64,000 bases of DNA. Origin: Schistosoma mansoni. Lineage: Eukaryota > Platyhelminthes > Trematoda > Strigeidida > Schistosomatidae. Below, piece by piece: positions 1-13,400 of this stretch. Every line of letters starts with the position of its first letter. Positions within the stretch are counted from its first letter, which is position 1. The notes under the pieces are model-generated. The model made no database searches and had not been told where the DNA came from. It saw nothing but the letters and a program-made list of their open reading frames with translations. The position numbers were made by a program, and so were the translations under genes. Where the stretch lies: positions 5,491,296 to 5,555,295 of the forward strand of contig NC_031502.1 in assembly GCF_000237925.1 (NCBI RefSeq), read 5' to 3'.

Positions 1-1175
1 CTGAAAAATTATTCGTTCTGAGTGAGTGAATTAAGAAGCATTTGAAAAATTTAATTCATCGTGGGAGATTGATCTAATTCAAACCAGTAGACAGTGAGCT
101 TGCTAAATTTACATTCAGACATGGATGTTTCAAACTAGTTTTACAATGTATCCTGTTTCACAAGACATTTACAGGAATCCTGGTGATATAAGGTACCCAA
201 AATATGCGCAACACAAATGAGGCGACGATTTGTGAAATGGTGGAAGATGAGATGTAACGAAGAAAGGAGCAGAAATTGTATTCGGTAGAAAATCTAGTTC
301 CGCTAGAAATACAGTCAAAAATTATTCCTTACAGTTACGGTCAGCTTGTATAACTATTATGAAGTATCCCGAAAAGCTACAGCAGGATCACCAATGGTTT
401 CCATTCTCAGTCATTTTCGATAACATCTAAAGCCATTAAGTTGCGCTATCTCTAGAGTCAAAATCACCGAGTTGGAAAAAATTCAACAGATGCCCTCGGA
501 AGCAGATGGGTGGAAATAGGAAATCGCTGGACATCAGCTCAAAAGGACCAGGCTAGAAAAATATATTATTTAACCAAAAGAAACTAAAATTCCTTGTCTT
601 TAAAAGCCAGCATACAAATAAAATAAACCTTTGACAATCTTATAAGTACATCAGGTTTGCCAGTGTTAAAATGATAACCTGAACCAGTGTTAATTTATGC
701 ACTGATTGAGTAGTGACAATTTCATGGGAACCATAGAAAATACTCATAAGACTGATCTGTTTAAATATGGATGGGATCCGAGTACGTGGTTTGACTTGAT
801 GATTGAGTACTGAGAACTGAGGAAATACGGAATAAAAATTACAAGAAAATGAGAGTACTCAGTAGTTGATAGAGTTAAAATCAACATTCGGACAGGAACA
901 AATATATGTTGAACCAAGTTTCTATTCCAAATCAACACCATTAGCTAAAGCTAATATGTATGACATACACATGGGTTATGTACATTCAACATAAAACCAT
1001 TCTAACACCTTAGTGCATAATTTATGCACATTACAGATAGAGTTGGTTAAACGCCAAGATGTTTTAGTTATAGCCGATTTAGGAAATATGAGGAAGTTAG
1101 GGACAACAGATTGAAATTATTCAGATTGAATAACGGAATCACTACAGTGAACACTTAAAGAAACCTCGTACCTAC
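1..1175. other. RCL1 intron, no other feature
   Basis: This stretch follows the splice donor of RCL1 exon 2 on the minus strand, so it is intron sequence. The conserved C-terminal half of RCL1 expected next is not visible in any frame here, so the remaining exons probably lie beyond the left edge. No RNA gene or recognisable repeat was seen. Confidence 0.5.
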
Positions 1176-1776
1176 CTATAAACTTTTCCAACATCAATCT
1201 TGTCAATAGGAACAACTCCACTACAAGGCCTGGAAGAAAACAACACTTCACCCCCGCCACCAGGATATACACCACGTTTCTGAATATCGATTTTTGTTGA
1301 GGCGCCAGCACTTAAACCAATAGAGCTGCGGTAGATAGGTAACCACGAATGTACGATCATGTCTACAGACGGATCATAAGGAACATTCGAAACCCCGACT
1401 AGTGTTGCTTCAATAGGAGTTTTACAAAACGGTGCAACCATGAGCAGGAATTCCAAATAATAACCGATACCTCGATCATTTGAACATTCGAGGCTGAAAC
1501 TGCCTCCAATCAGAGTCCCCGGGGAAACAGACACAATAGTACCTATTTAAAACTGAAAAGGCAACTGTAGAAAAAACCTGTATCGTTAATTTTGATTGCT
1601 GTCCCATTCGATATTTTGTCGGCAAGCTTCAATAAGCAGACCTCAGCATTATCGACTCCTGGACTATCGTTTTTGTGACGAATACGTTTTAAAACAAGTT
1701 TTTTACAGCTGATTAGACTGAGCGCTATCTTCACCCTAAAATTACCATGCCCTTCCAGGAGTATGGTGGAAACCAT
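1176..1776 (-). CDS. RCL1: RNA 3'-terminal phosphate cyclase-like protein (partial, 5' exons)
   Basis: Exons: 1776-1578 and 1542-1176 (minus strand), split by a 35-nt intron (1577-1543, GT..AG). They encode about 188 residues of the N-terminal half of RCL1. RCL1 is a nucleolar factor of the small-subunit processome, needed for pre-18S rRNA processing at site A2, and it lacks cyclase activity. Visible family signatures are GHGNFR near the start, SPGVDNAE, DKISNG, ECSNDRGIGYYLE, DPSVD and the glycine-rich PGGGGEV. They match the order in human RCL1. The last exon ends in a split Arg codon (AG) before gtaggt, so the gene continues past the left edge. I chose ATG 1776, which gives an N-terminus of family length. 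An in-frame ATG at 1827 would add 17 residues without family similarity. It lies downstream of MTAP on the same strand, with no sign of functional linkage. Confidence 0.9.
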
Positions 1777-2679
1777 GAGACCAAATCTGCCTCCACGACC
1801 TTGAGTGGATTTGTTCAAGCCCAGCATCCCGTATCTGAAGTGCAGGAGGTTTGTTGGGTTTGTGTTATGTTGTATCAGTTGTTACTGTTCGCACAAGGAA
1901 GTAGTCCTTTGACGTATGTAAACCAAATAATGTCGTTCAAAATCATTAAAAGGTGTTATACTTCTCTTTTAGTGAAGCAACTTGTTTCTGAATAATTGTC
2001 TATTGGGAACATGCCGTTATACCCGCTTCCTTGAAAATCGTATTAGTTTCTAAAAATGACTTGGCGATAATAAATCCAGTGACATGCAATTCTAGGGGTT
2101 GTTTATTTATGTTGGCAGGGAGATGCTCGATGCTATTTGTCGAGATCATAATTCACACCTTCAGAGAAAATTTAAATTTTGCCCAGAATTAGAACTTTTT
2201 CTTCAGTATTTACCCAGTGTTATTCTAAAATCCCCTTTTTCGGCTACTTGCACAATCTTTCACTTCCTGAAATATTTCGTTTGATGTAAGTGAACAGTTA
2301 AGGTGACTGATATCGAACAGACATTTTTAATGCTTTATTGCGTTTGGTGGCTTTAAAAGATGAATATGAACATATTTCTATCAGTTTACAAACTACGCAT
2401 CCACAATACATTCAAGTAGAGAGATTGCGGATAGGTAAGTAATTAGATTACAGGCTTCCTCGTGATATCGACCTGAATAATTCATAGAGCGTGTATAATT
2501 ACGCGCTCCCAATGAGAGGGAGAATATTGCCCACCTAAATCTTCATCCACTGTTAAAAAAATTGCAATCATGCTGTTTTGTCATTCATGTCCAGGACTTG
2601 TGACACTTCGGGTACTTTGTGTATTGTGTGAAACTATCAGATAAACTCTTATTCTTCCATAGCTTATTGAGGACAGTTG
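1777..2679. other. Intergenic DNA upstream of RCL1
   Basis: This is the 5' flank of RCL1. Only short open frames occur, none with a recognisable family. No promoter element could be named with confidence. Confidence 0.4.
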
Positions 2680-2870
2680 CGATTCAGAGTTTGTCTCCAT
2701 ACAATTTGTTCGTCATCCTTATCAAAACTTTTGTTGCTTGTCTATTGACGTGGTCTATGATATCGATCTCTCTCCTCAGAATGAGTGCATAACAACGTTT
2801 TAACTTTGGGATGAGACTGTGATTACGTCCAACAGTGTTCAAAACAGTTCTCTGTGATGAAACCAAACTG
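2680..2870 (-). pseudogene. LINE reverse-transcriptase C-terminal relic
   Basis: A minus-strand frame contains IDIIDHVNRQATKVL followed by TNKLYGDKL. This resembles the conserved block near the RT C-terminus of CR1/jockey-type LINEs (a DxxExVQRRATK..L..YEERL-like pattern). No catalytic YADD block was found nearby, so it is a decayed fragment. The clade is not certain. Confidence 0.4.
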
Positions 2871-4010
2871 CCTTCATATGAAGTGCAGACTAATGAGATA
2901 CGATTTTAATGAGGTAAGTCTTTTTGGGCTTAATCTTCATGTGACATTTTGACAGATTATGTACGAAGCCGTTCTCAACTGCCATTTTTCTCTCATTATA
3001 AAGATTATCTGATTTTCCAGACTAACTAAGGAACAGGCATCCAAGATTTGGGACAGTAAGACCCATTTTCATCCTTTTCACTTTCAATGGGGTTTCGTCC
3101 TGTGAGTTAGACACTGTTCCGTGAAGACTTCGTTATTCTTCTGAACAACATAATTCACATAAACTTCAGGTGGAAGTTTGGTATCCAGCCTTATCTACAA
3201 ACGATGAACAGATTGTGCCTTCAATCTTGGTCTTAACTGGTTACGGCTGATCTTTAACTTGTCGAACTCTGCATATTTACTTTGATTGTCTTCACTTTCG
3301 AAGTGATTCTTGATCCTCTATTTGTCAGTGATTTTTCTGGTTGTTGAATGAATTAAGTTGATTTCCATGTTTCGTTGATTATAAGTGAACCGAGTGCCTA
3401 ACCTGCAAAATGATTCTATGATCCCCTGTTGTTTCCCTTCATTCAGAATTGCAATGTTTTTCCTATTGATTGCACGAGTACATGGTTGTCCATGACACTG
3501 ATATAATCAAAAATACATCCTATCGTATGACAACTAGTCAGTGTTCATGCAGAGGAAAATGAACACGGTCCCCGCTTTGCCTAATGAAGTGTTTCCCGTA
3601 GTTGCGACTGTTTGTTCTGCAAATGGTGTTCGAATTTTTTCTCAGTTATTTTATTCTTGTGTATGTCTAACACTGACTGTAGTGATTTGGCTGGCATATG
3701 TGCTGTAGTCATATTAGTATTATTATAATTTTTAATATGCAACTTATATATACAGGGTGTCCTGCTTGTTGATTCCCACCACTAATTTCTTGATTGCTGA
3801 TGAATTTGACTGATGTTCATTAATGAGCTTTCAATAATAGCCGTGCTTTATAAAATCTCAATCATACCATTTCGGATTTCAATGCCATAGGCGTGCTGAA
3901 GCATTTCATTGCCCATTCGGGAAAAGTAATTAAGCAGCAGAGTTGGTGATTCCCAGTGCAATTGATGTAGTAGTTCGGAATTTGATAAGAGTGAGATGGT
4001 CCCACCCATA
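2871..4010. other. Intergenic, nothing recognised
   Basis: No gene, RNA or clear repeat copy was recognised. It may contain more of the decayed LINE seen at its left end. Confidence 0.3.
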
Positions 4011-5290
4011 GACCAACTACAGTTACTAACGGTCCAATGAACAGATAAAGAGGGAGGGTTGGGTAAGGGGTAAACAGCCTCATCATGTCGTAAAAGCATT
4101 CTCTCTAAAAAAACTAACCAGAAGAAAATTTTAAGCAATTCAAACTCTGACATTTAAGTCGATGGATATTCATGTAGAAAACATTTGATGCCCCATGGTA
4201 AATGCCGAGATTTTTCGGATGTCACGAGGCCGATGCCCTCGTAACGAACAGAGCAACAATTAGGTGGGTACCTGAAATGTCTGGATAATGTGAGAGACTA
4301 GAAAGACAAGTTAAATAGCTGCGGTTCTAAGAATCAGTGAAACCAATTAGACTCAAACTGGACAGAAAAGACAAGATTCGGGGGATATGCTGTTGTACTT
4401 TGGTCATAAAAAAGAAAATACTTTACACAAAAGAGTTGTACTGATTCTGTCTCAAATAGCACGAAGAACACTTAAAAGATGGGAATCTCATGGAACTAGA
4501 ATCATCGGGGCATCTCGCAAATCAAGAAGTAGGGGATCACAATGAGTGTTATCCGATATTATGCACCGACTAACGATAGCAATAAACACTATGAAGACCG
4601 GTAATATGATAGGATGCAGTCGGCGGTGAGACGTGCTCAGGAAAGGATTCAACCATCCAGATGGGATACATAAACGCCATGGTTGTCAGAACCTTCAGTA
4701 TGAACGTCAGGATAGTTCTACTGTATGGAACTGAAACTTGGAAAAAATATTACAACCATCATCAAAATGGTACAAGTATTTGTAAACAATTGTCTATGCA
4801 GGAGACTCAATGTTCGTTGGCCGGATACCATCAGCTGGGACATTTGTAGTACATGTTCAAGCCATAGAAATTGGCGTTTCAAGATTATGACTCCTGTTCA
4901 ATTATCAACACTGTCCCCGAACGTCCGTATTACCACTATGATGTTTACTACAACCATTATCAAAAAGGTACAATTGTTTACACAGGGTACACAATGTTCG
5001 TTGGCTGGACACCATCAGTAACAGCCTACTGTGGGAGGAGGAAATTAGGATAAAGTTCCGGAGATGTAAATGGCTTATTGCGAGAGTTATCCAGCTTCAT
5101 TAAGAGGCAAACCCTGAAGTGGAGTCCGAAAGAAGAAAAGACACTTTGTATCGGTAATCGGAGGCGAACTTCTGAAGAATGAATAGCAGTTTTTAAAAAT
5201 TCGGAAAGGATTCCCCAGGACGGAGTCGATTTTAGAATCCTGGCGAGTGGCCTATGCTCCTTCACGATAGGTAAATTTTCAAGTAGGTAA
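4011..5290 (+). mobile_element. Decayed RTE-clade LINE (copy A), internally deleted
   Basis: The left part matches the 5' leader of the RTE copy at 12.76 kb (GGAGGGTTGG, CTAAAAAAACTAACCAG, TTTAAGTC). Endonuclease-proximal sequence follows, then traces of the endonuclease region near 4500-4620. RT C-terminal sequence (TVLLYGTETW-like, near 4710-4740) appears in two successive diverged stretches. The right end has the family's GGCCTATGCTCC and AGTAGGTAAGTAA terminus. Large internal parts are missing, and many stops and shifts make it an old copy. Confidence 0.7.
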
Positions 5291-5633
5291 GTAATTAGGT
5301 GTTCGCTCCCGATACTCTCTAGTCTTCAAGTTTTGTGTTAGTTCTGGTTATCGACACATAACTATGATGGCTTATCCGGGCTTATCTGTTTCAGTGAACC
5401 CTATGTTGCTGTGGACGTTGTTCATAAAACCTTATGCATTTTATCCATCACTTTTGATGATGATGATTATGAGGTTCTTATTTTCTACCTGGTCACCAAT
5501 TTATAGATTTCCGTTTGGTTATGAATGCTACTAAATATTGTGAATTGATCCGAACAACAAGACATCGTTTCAAGCATCATATGACAGTCATCCTGGTTCA
5601 TTTTTCAGTACTCCCCGATAACTTTCTTGCAGC

Positions 5634-5908
5634 ATGAGTATTCCCAACATGATTGGTTCAAATATCTATTTGCAGAGATTCCAGCAACCTCTCCGAGCAG
5701 ATAATCAAAGGTTAGCAGTCATACGCCGAACAACATCATAAGTTTTGGTTTAGTCAAACACGACCTTATTGTCGATAGTCCAGAAACATACAACAGAAAA
5801 ATTGAGTAACGAAAGGTAAGTTTCTAACCGAAGTCACATAATGAAAGCTTGAACGAGGAAGACTGAAGAACATGAAGTGCGGTTAGAAGAGATCTGGATG
5901 AAGGTTAA
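5634..5908 (+). repeat. 275-bp near-identical unclassified repeat, copy 1
   Basis: This block matches 32368-32642 in direct orientation with about three differences in 275 bases. Flanking bases differ at both ends. It starts at an ATG opening a 35-codon frame (MSIPNMIGSN..., stop at 5739-5741) that is intact in both copies. No terminal inverted repeat, poly-A tail or tRNA-like box was seen, so I cannot assign a class. Its right end abuts the LINE-derived repeat that starts near 5912. Confidence 0.75.
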
Positions 5909-5911
5909 GAC

Positions 5912-6375
5912 ACACGCTTTCACACAGCTACGCGTATATAGCATCTGCCAGGGAAGTCCTATTCACTGCCTTCTCGTGGCGGGAGTGTTGTTTACGAAAC
6001 TGAGAAGACGGAAAGCGAATGTCTGGCGCTTTAATCGAGTTGGTGGACACGGCAAGCCCACCTAGGGGAGTTGGAAAACCCTCATTCCAAACAAATGGTG
6101 CATATGGGCTCCAGGATCCTGAGGGGACAAATGGCATATGAATCAATCGTTCGTCACCGGCTACCATGGGACTACATCTCCTCACGATGCTCCACTGCCT
6201 TTTGAACCAGACCTTTAGGTCAAAGGCTCCGGATGTGGGCCCTAAGAAAACCACCTGTTTCAGTTTGGGCACCTGGGCAGTATCATAGCCCTCACACAAA
6301 TCTCATTTGATCTGTGTGGCGCATATATATCTGGTGCCCCTTTGTACTAATATTTATGTTTAAATAAATAAATAA
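5912..6375 (+). repeat. LINE-5'-derived ~0.5-kb repeat, copy 1 (5' truncated)
   Basis: This is one of four family members (also 11.60-12.04, 19.91-20.43 and 47.27-47.80 kb). It lacks the first ~60 bases present in the 20-kb copy, which it otherwise matches almost perfectly in inverted orientation. It ends in GGTGCCCCTTTGTAC.. followed by an AAATAAATAAATAA tail, as expected for a retroposed element. Its antisense strand holds a 123-codon open frame (6299-5928) with the same translation as the frame at 19991-20362. I regard that as part of the repeat, not a host gene. Confidence 0.75.
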
Positions 6376-7422
6376 TGTCACCAGAAATAGCATACACAGG
6401 AGAAAGTTTCCAGTCATATTGACCACGGCAAACTTGAATATAAATCCGCGCATGCTCTTCATTATGAAAAAAACGACTAGTCCACACATCATCAGTACTT
6501 TGTATCCGTATTAAGACGATGATAACCAAATATATCACTTAGCAGGCGACTAACACTATCAGACGACCGATAATAGGGTAGTATTTACATAAAGCGGGAA
6601 TGTTTTCCGAAGCATCCTTCAAGTACTGTTGGATGAAAGACCGGAAAACAATTATTCTATGTGTGGAATGCTGGATGAAAGTAACATATCTGTCAGTGAA
6701 ATCCTAAACTTTATTCATATAGGACAGTTATACGACCTGCAACGAATTTTCAGCCCCAACCTATTTTGAAGCGTGACGCTGGTTAACATACGGACATACT
6801 GGAAACATGTGATTAGGTCAAAATACGCTAAAAGTTAACAATTACTGGTCCGAGCTATGTAGGAAAATGCGTGCCTTTTACTTGAAAACTGCAAAAAAAA
6901 ACAATCATTACGAAAGCCTGGGAACTTTTTGTGATAGGGTTCAAAATCGATTTTAATGTAACGGATACCTTCATTTGTCATGATCTTTTCTTAATTTTTA
7001 TACAGCGAATTTTTGTTTTATCACTAATTCTGGCACTATGATTTCCAATAGTCTGAATTTTTATTGTGTTACAGATTTTCTTCAGGTATTGAATTATGTA
7101 TTTATCTCTAAACCGTAAACCTAGATTATGGGACATCTAGATGAACAAATATTCCTGATTCTACGTTGTTTACGAATGACTGACTGTCGAAATAATTGAC
7201 TAAGTCCAATTTAAATATTCGCACTATCCGAGAATTTAAGGGAATAAAAATGTCCACTTATTTTCTAATCAAATATTATTATTAGGTCATAGAACAAATG
7301 ACTAAAAATCGAAAGTACTTGTCATGAAAAAAATTAGGATTGTTATTGACTAAACAAAGTCGAAACAAAAGGAAGATAAGTATAAAAAACGTCCTTTGAA
7401 TTCTTCATTTGACTGAATTCTG
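6376..7422. other. AT-rich intergenic 3' of MTAP
   Basis: No gene or repeat was recognised. The right part may hold MTAP downstream sequence. Confidence 0.35.
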
Positions 7423-7428
7423 TTTATT
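7423..7428 (-). terminator. MTAP polyadenylation signal candidate
   Basis: AATAAA on the minus strand lies about 45 nt past the MTAP stop codon. A second AATAAA overlaps the stop codon itself (around 7473-7478). The short distance fits the compact 3' UTRs of flukes. No transcript evidence is available. Confidence 0.45.
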
Positions 7429-7473
7429 CATGTAACTAAATACACAGATAATAAATTCCAATTAACCTCATAT

Positions 7474-10400
7474 TTATTTGTCATTACTTCCTTGATGAAG
7501 TAAGTCTTGACGTGAGCTCAACACTAGCGCCTGTAAAACGAGAATTAAAATGTAAAGCTTTTCAATAAAAAAGATTCGGTTAGAAAACAAATTATACGAT
7601 TCATGAAGTGAAAAGTGCTTATGAATGCTGGAAATTATTTCAGTGTCATAGAGTTCCTTAGAGCACCTAATACATACATGTGATCTTTTCGATTATTCCA
7701 TTTTAAGTGTGTTAAGCTGCTTAAAATAATGGAGCATGGAACGTAACATATTTTAACTGAAAATCGGGCTGTATAATAATCTCTAGAAGTTATTGAAATA
7801 CTACAGATACTTTTTTATTTATCAGGTACCAGTTGGTGCTGTTGTTTATTGATATAGAAAGAAAATTCTCTTCCAAATTTTTTATAACTTAAATGAATGT
7901 AACATATACCTATTTTTGTGTTAAGTGAGAATAACACAGTTCATTGAACCAACAATACTGACTCATTATTGATTGAACCCCTCTCCGATTTATCAAGCAA
8001 TGAATAGAATCAGTGCATTAAATTCAACTTAGTAAGTTGAAACTCATTCTTTAAATCATACTAAGTCAATTCAATTTTCAATTGTTTTAGAAATTTATTG
8101 ATGCAATTAGTAATATCACTACTATAAGCCACATCATTTACATCAGGCCTAGCGATACAATCCAGTTGGTCAAACTAAACTAGAAGCAGTAACGTCAAGA
8201 TTTGAGATCCAATGGTTGAAAGATGATCACCTTAATTAATAAGCCAATGAATCACACTCAAACTTTAAAATAATTGGTATTACTAGACTTCATAAACAGT
8301 GTGATTCAAAACCAGGTACATGAACATGTACTTGGTCAATGAATTAGATAAGCCAATCTTGAGATAATGACGGAGTGTTTTGTTTGTAGAATTGGTAGAG
8401 ATTATTCTAAGGAGACTACTCTCTAAACGTTGATGACACAACTGCTGCAAAAAATTATTGGTTCCCGAACGATTTCATGGTGGAATGACTACAAATAACT
8501 TCTACTTCAAATAAGTGTGCTTTCATGACAGCATCACACACGTAAAACATAACATCTGTTTATCGGCCACCGATAACAGATAACTAATACAAGTTTAAAT
8601 GAGAAAATAACAACAATTAAAATAGATAACACCTTATCCGACCTGTGCTCAAACTGTATCTTACACTTTCGAATTTATATAACAGTGTGTTGACAATGGT
8701 TGAATATCAAACATTAATAATGGTTCTCATTAGTAGTATCTTCACACTCAAGGCATATGGATTCCATGACATAGTTTTTATTGATGCAAATACATTTTAC
8801 GGTTATTTATAACCTTTGTGTAGACAGCTCAATTTAGTACGGACTCAGTGTTCAAAGTCTGTCAGTGTGTATTGAGTTCGTGTCTGGCGGATGATGCTGA
8901 CTGTAATCTTATATGGCAATATTGAATAGTTCAAAACATACTGTTCAAATTTTTTTAGACAAACAAAATTAGACAAATTGTTTAACACTGTGGTATAAAA
9001 TGAAGCGTCACTAATATCTAGTCAAGTGACACAAAAAAGATAAGTCTGTGAAAAAAAAATCAAATTACCTTATTTGCTTCAATAGTTTTTGTCCAGTCAC
9101 AAGCACCAATCAATCTCACAGCTTCTAATAAGATTTCCCTAACTTGACCAACACTTTTACGAAACTGTTCCAAAACCATATCAACACAGACCTGGTAAAA
9201 ACGGAATAATACATCAAAAATGAGTTTGTTGGTATCAATGCTAAGGCTGTACTTGATAGTTTCAAATAAATTGAGCATTGTGTGGACAGTAATTAATATA
9301 CATGTAAACCGAAAAAATGATTTGTCTCATATTCAATAAAACTAACCTTTAGATGGTTATAGAGGTTTTATGATCGTCGGAAATCAAGGTCATCCATTGG
9401 TGAATGTGAATTGTTTGATTGACGGATAATTTTTTTTCCTAGTTTTGCTTAATTATCCATTACATAACAGACTGTATCCAATTTTATCCTTGAGAAAACA
9501 TTTTTTTTACTAAAAGTAATAATTTTATTCTATTCAGTGAAATAAACTAGAAATCAGTTCCTAGTTCGTCAACTACGTTTAGTAATTATTTAGTTTTTAG
9601 TTTTTTAAAGTTTCATTAGTTCAATGCAACATGAAAACATCAAGAGATCAGTAACATATAATGAATAAAAAGCATTGTTATAACAGATTTAGTTAATAGT
9701 CCCACAAACGTGGCCTAATTCTATGCTTAAATTATTATCCATCAATCAAACAGGAAACATGAATGACAATGGTTCCAGTCAAAAAGAAACCAGCTAATCA
9801 TGTCATCCAATTTCTATCAGAAATTAAACTACAATACCGATTGGTTATCCATTTATTTAGTGAAAACATTGGTGTTTGGTTGATTAGTCAACAATAAGAA
9901 TTGTAATATGTTTCATGTGTTAAGTAAATGGTTAAATACTCGGATTTGCGTCACACCATTTTGTGGAAGGAATAGTAATACTACCTAACTGACCAGACAG
10001 AAATAAGTAGAGTTCGATTTGGATCTGAATCTAATGGTTGAAAAAACTGAGTGTCTTAATTAATAAATCATAGAAATTCCTAGGTTTTTTTTCTACTAAG
10101 TAAAAATTAATAACGATCATGCTTTAGTTTAGGACTTCCTAGAAATGCAATGTTTAAGAATGAATAAATATCCTCAAATTCAAAGCCGAATACAATCACA
10201 ATTCCACTGCAATTCACAACCCTATACTAAAAATATAACAAAATTATTGGACATCCTTATGTGTGTATCCATAAAATACTATTCAAAAATAGGCAGTAAA
10301 TATAACTTTCTCACATGTTCCTCATCTGCTTTCCAACAATCGAAATCTGTAACAATTGCTATAGAAGCATAACTTAAACCAGCTTCGCGAGCCAATGAAA

Positions 10401-13400
10401 CCTCAGGAACTAATGTCATATTGATCAAATCGAAACCCCATTTTTGAAATAACAATGATTCGCAACGAGTTGAGAAACGTGGACCATTAATAGTAATTAC
10501 AGAACCTTCAGTATGCACACACGGATGATTGCTAATTGTATCTGAACTACACGTTTTATCACGAATAGTTAGTGATAGATTTTTAGCTGCTTTGATTAAA
10601 ACCTGGAAAAATAAAGCATACAAGAAGTTGGTGTTGAACTCCCGAATAAGTTAATTAAAACAAAACTTTACCATTTACAGTCTCAGTCTGGACTTATCGC
10701 CATACCTCAGATAAAAAGTCAGTGATTTTATGGACTGATGACACGTCTTGAGTTGGCTGCCCATAGTTTTGTCCCAAATTACTCCTACACCATTCAACAT
10801 TGTATGTTGAAGTAGGAGGTGGTTGGGAATATGTAATATATGTTCTAACCGTCTCAGCTGATGATTCACTACCCCATCAACCTATTTTCCATCTTTGTTT
10901 AGTACTCTATGTTTAACTTTAGAACTCATTCAGTCCTTCTAGGATATGTGAGTAATGCTATGAAAATACCTATGATAAGAAACTAGTTGTCTATGCATGT
11001 CTTCGACTTGCAAAGATCATAATTTACAGCCTTAAGATACAAAGAAAAGTGTTGTACAGTATACACGCACTTTGGTTAACAGACGGACATTTCACATATA
11101 CCATGAGTGACTAACGTTTGCAAAGGCCAACTGAGCTTTACGAATCCGTACCGAGATTTCCTCAGACACTAAACCACAAAGGCTGATGAGATTTAAAAGA
11201 TGAGTGGAGTAGTCAGTATACTCAACAACTACACTACCTACTATCGTATTTAGCGTTGATGCAAACTAATCCTGAAGCAACATTTATAATTTTGAAGGAT
11301 AGAAACTCATCACGAACATGCTTATGTTGTTGTCCAAGGCAATCAACAGATTTTGAATTTTGTCAGCGTCTTTACCCAATAGTACAATATCATCAGTGTA
11401 TTTTAACTCGATAAGTACACCTTATAGTAGCACATTGATCCCGTCAATCATCTTTTGTGTAATGTTTCATAACTCTGGTGTCTCCTCATTGCGGATAAAT
11501 CTTTCGCATTTTACTAAAGATTTCCGTAGGAAGGCAAAACACAATGAGTCTTATCTCATCCTTTCCAACTCAGTCTTCGCACGGAGTAAAAATAATTTGC
11601 CCCCGAATGCATTGGTACGGCCGAGAGTGGGAAGGGTCCGCTCTCCCTCTCGAAACGCTCTCTCACAGCTACGCGTATATAGCATCTGCCAGGGAAGTCC
11701 TATTCACTGCCTTCTCGTGGCGGGTGTTGTTTACGAAACTGAGAAGACGGAAAGCGAATGTCTGGCGCTTTAATCGAGTTGGTGGACACGGCAAGTCCAC
11801 CTAGGGGAGTTGGAAAACCCTCATTCCAAACCAATGGTGTACATGGGCTCCAGTATCGTGAGGGAACAAATGGCGTATGAACAAATCGTTGATCACCCAC
11901 TACCATGGGACTGAATCTCCTCACGATGCTCCACTGCCTTTTGAATCAGACCTTTAGGTCAAAGGCTCCGGATGTGGGCCCTAAGAAAACCACCTGTTTC
12001 AGTTTGGGCACCTGGGCAGTATCATGGCTTTCACAAAAATCTAATGAGATGGCAACTACTTCACGGAATACGATGCTCTCTCCAATCAGAATTCAGACAA
12101 TTCCCATTCACTTGATAACACTCATTTTTATTATTATTACAATTATCATTTTTTTTAATATGCTACGTCACTTATCTTCCTCTATCCCCACTTCATGTAC
12201 ACCCATTTTTCAACTTATACAGCAGCTCGCCCATGGTGGAAACTCTGTTCTATCTAAACGATCTCCAGTCACTGTCTGGTCGAAAGTGAATGCTTCCACT
12301 GAATACGTATAGGGCTGGCTATGTCTTTAGAAAGTCTTAATATCGATGTTTGTTGTCTATCCGAGACCCGTATTCAAGACTTTGGTGAAGTACTATACAT
12401 TCGCTCTCCATCTGTCGCTCAAAAAGGCTTGTTTTACGTGCGTTTATCCGGGAACCCTGTAGTATTTTTATCTGGCTTTGCTGGCATTGGTGTTGCACTA
12501 AGCGCTAGAACTGAGGCAGCATTAATCGATTGGATCCCCATTAACAGTCGGTTATGTGCTGTTATATTAGAAAGCTCTATCAAAGTGAGGAGAAATCGGC
12601 GTGAGAAACGATGTCTATTCGTCATCTCCGCCTATGCCCCGACAGATTTCAGCCCGGATGCAATCAAGGACAAATTCTACCACCAATTAACAGTTCTTCA
12701 GAAAGGGCGTTCGACAGATATTGTAGTAATAGCCGGAAACTTAAATCCACCTGTAGCTCCTGGAGCTACTGCCGGTCCCAAGCCCGGATAAAGGAGGAGG
12801 GTTGGACATGGGGTTAGCGACCTCATCCCGTAGAAAGCTAACTCGCTAAAAAAACGCTGACCAGAAAAACTAATTCAAACTATTTAAATCCTACCCTGGG
12901 AGTTAGATCTTCATTTAGAAGAGTTATGACGTCCCATGATGAAAGCCGAGTTCCTTCAGAAGTCACGTTGATGCACCTTCTGACAACCAGAGCAACCATT
13001 TATTTAAGTACATGGAATTGCTTGTACGATGTGGGAGACCAGAAGAGTCTTCCAAATTGCTGCAGAAATGAGGAAATACAACCTAAAGGTGTTTGGGATC
13101 AGTGAAACACATTGGACGCAGGTTGGACAACAACGACCATCTTCAGGTGAGCTCCTGTTATACTCCGACCACGAAGAACAAAATGCCCCACATACACAAG
13201 GAGTTGCATTGATGCTGTCCAAACAAGCACAAAATGCACTTAAAGAATGGGAATCTCGTGGACCAAGGATCATCAAAGCCTCATTCAAAACGAAGAAAGA
13301 GGGCATTACAATGAACGTCATAAAATGCTATACGCCTACCAACGACTACGATGAAGACGTTAAAGACCAATTCTACGATAGGTTGCAGTCGATCTTCGAG

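Noticed and set aside
5928-6299. 123-codon minus-strand frame as a host gene
   Set aside because: It lies wholly inside a dispersed repeat found four times in the window. It is discussed only as a possible element-encoded antisense frame.
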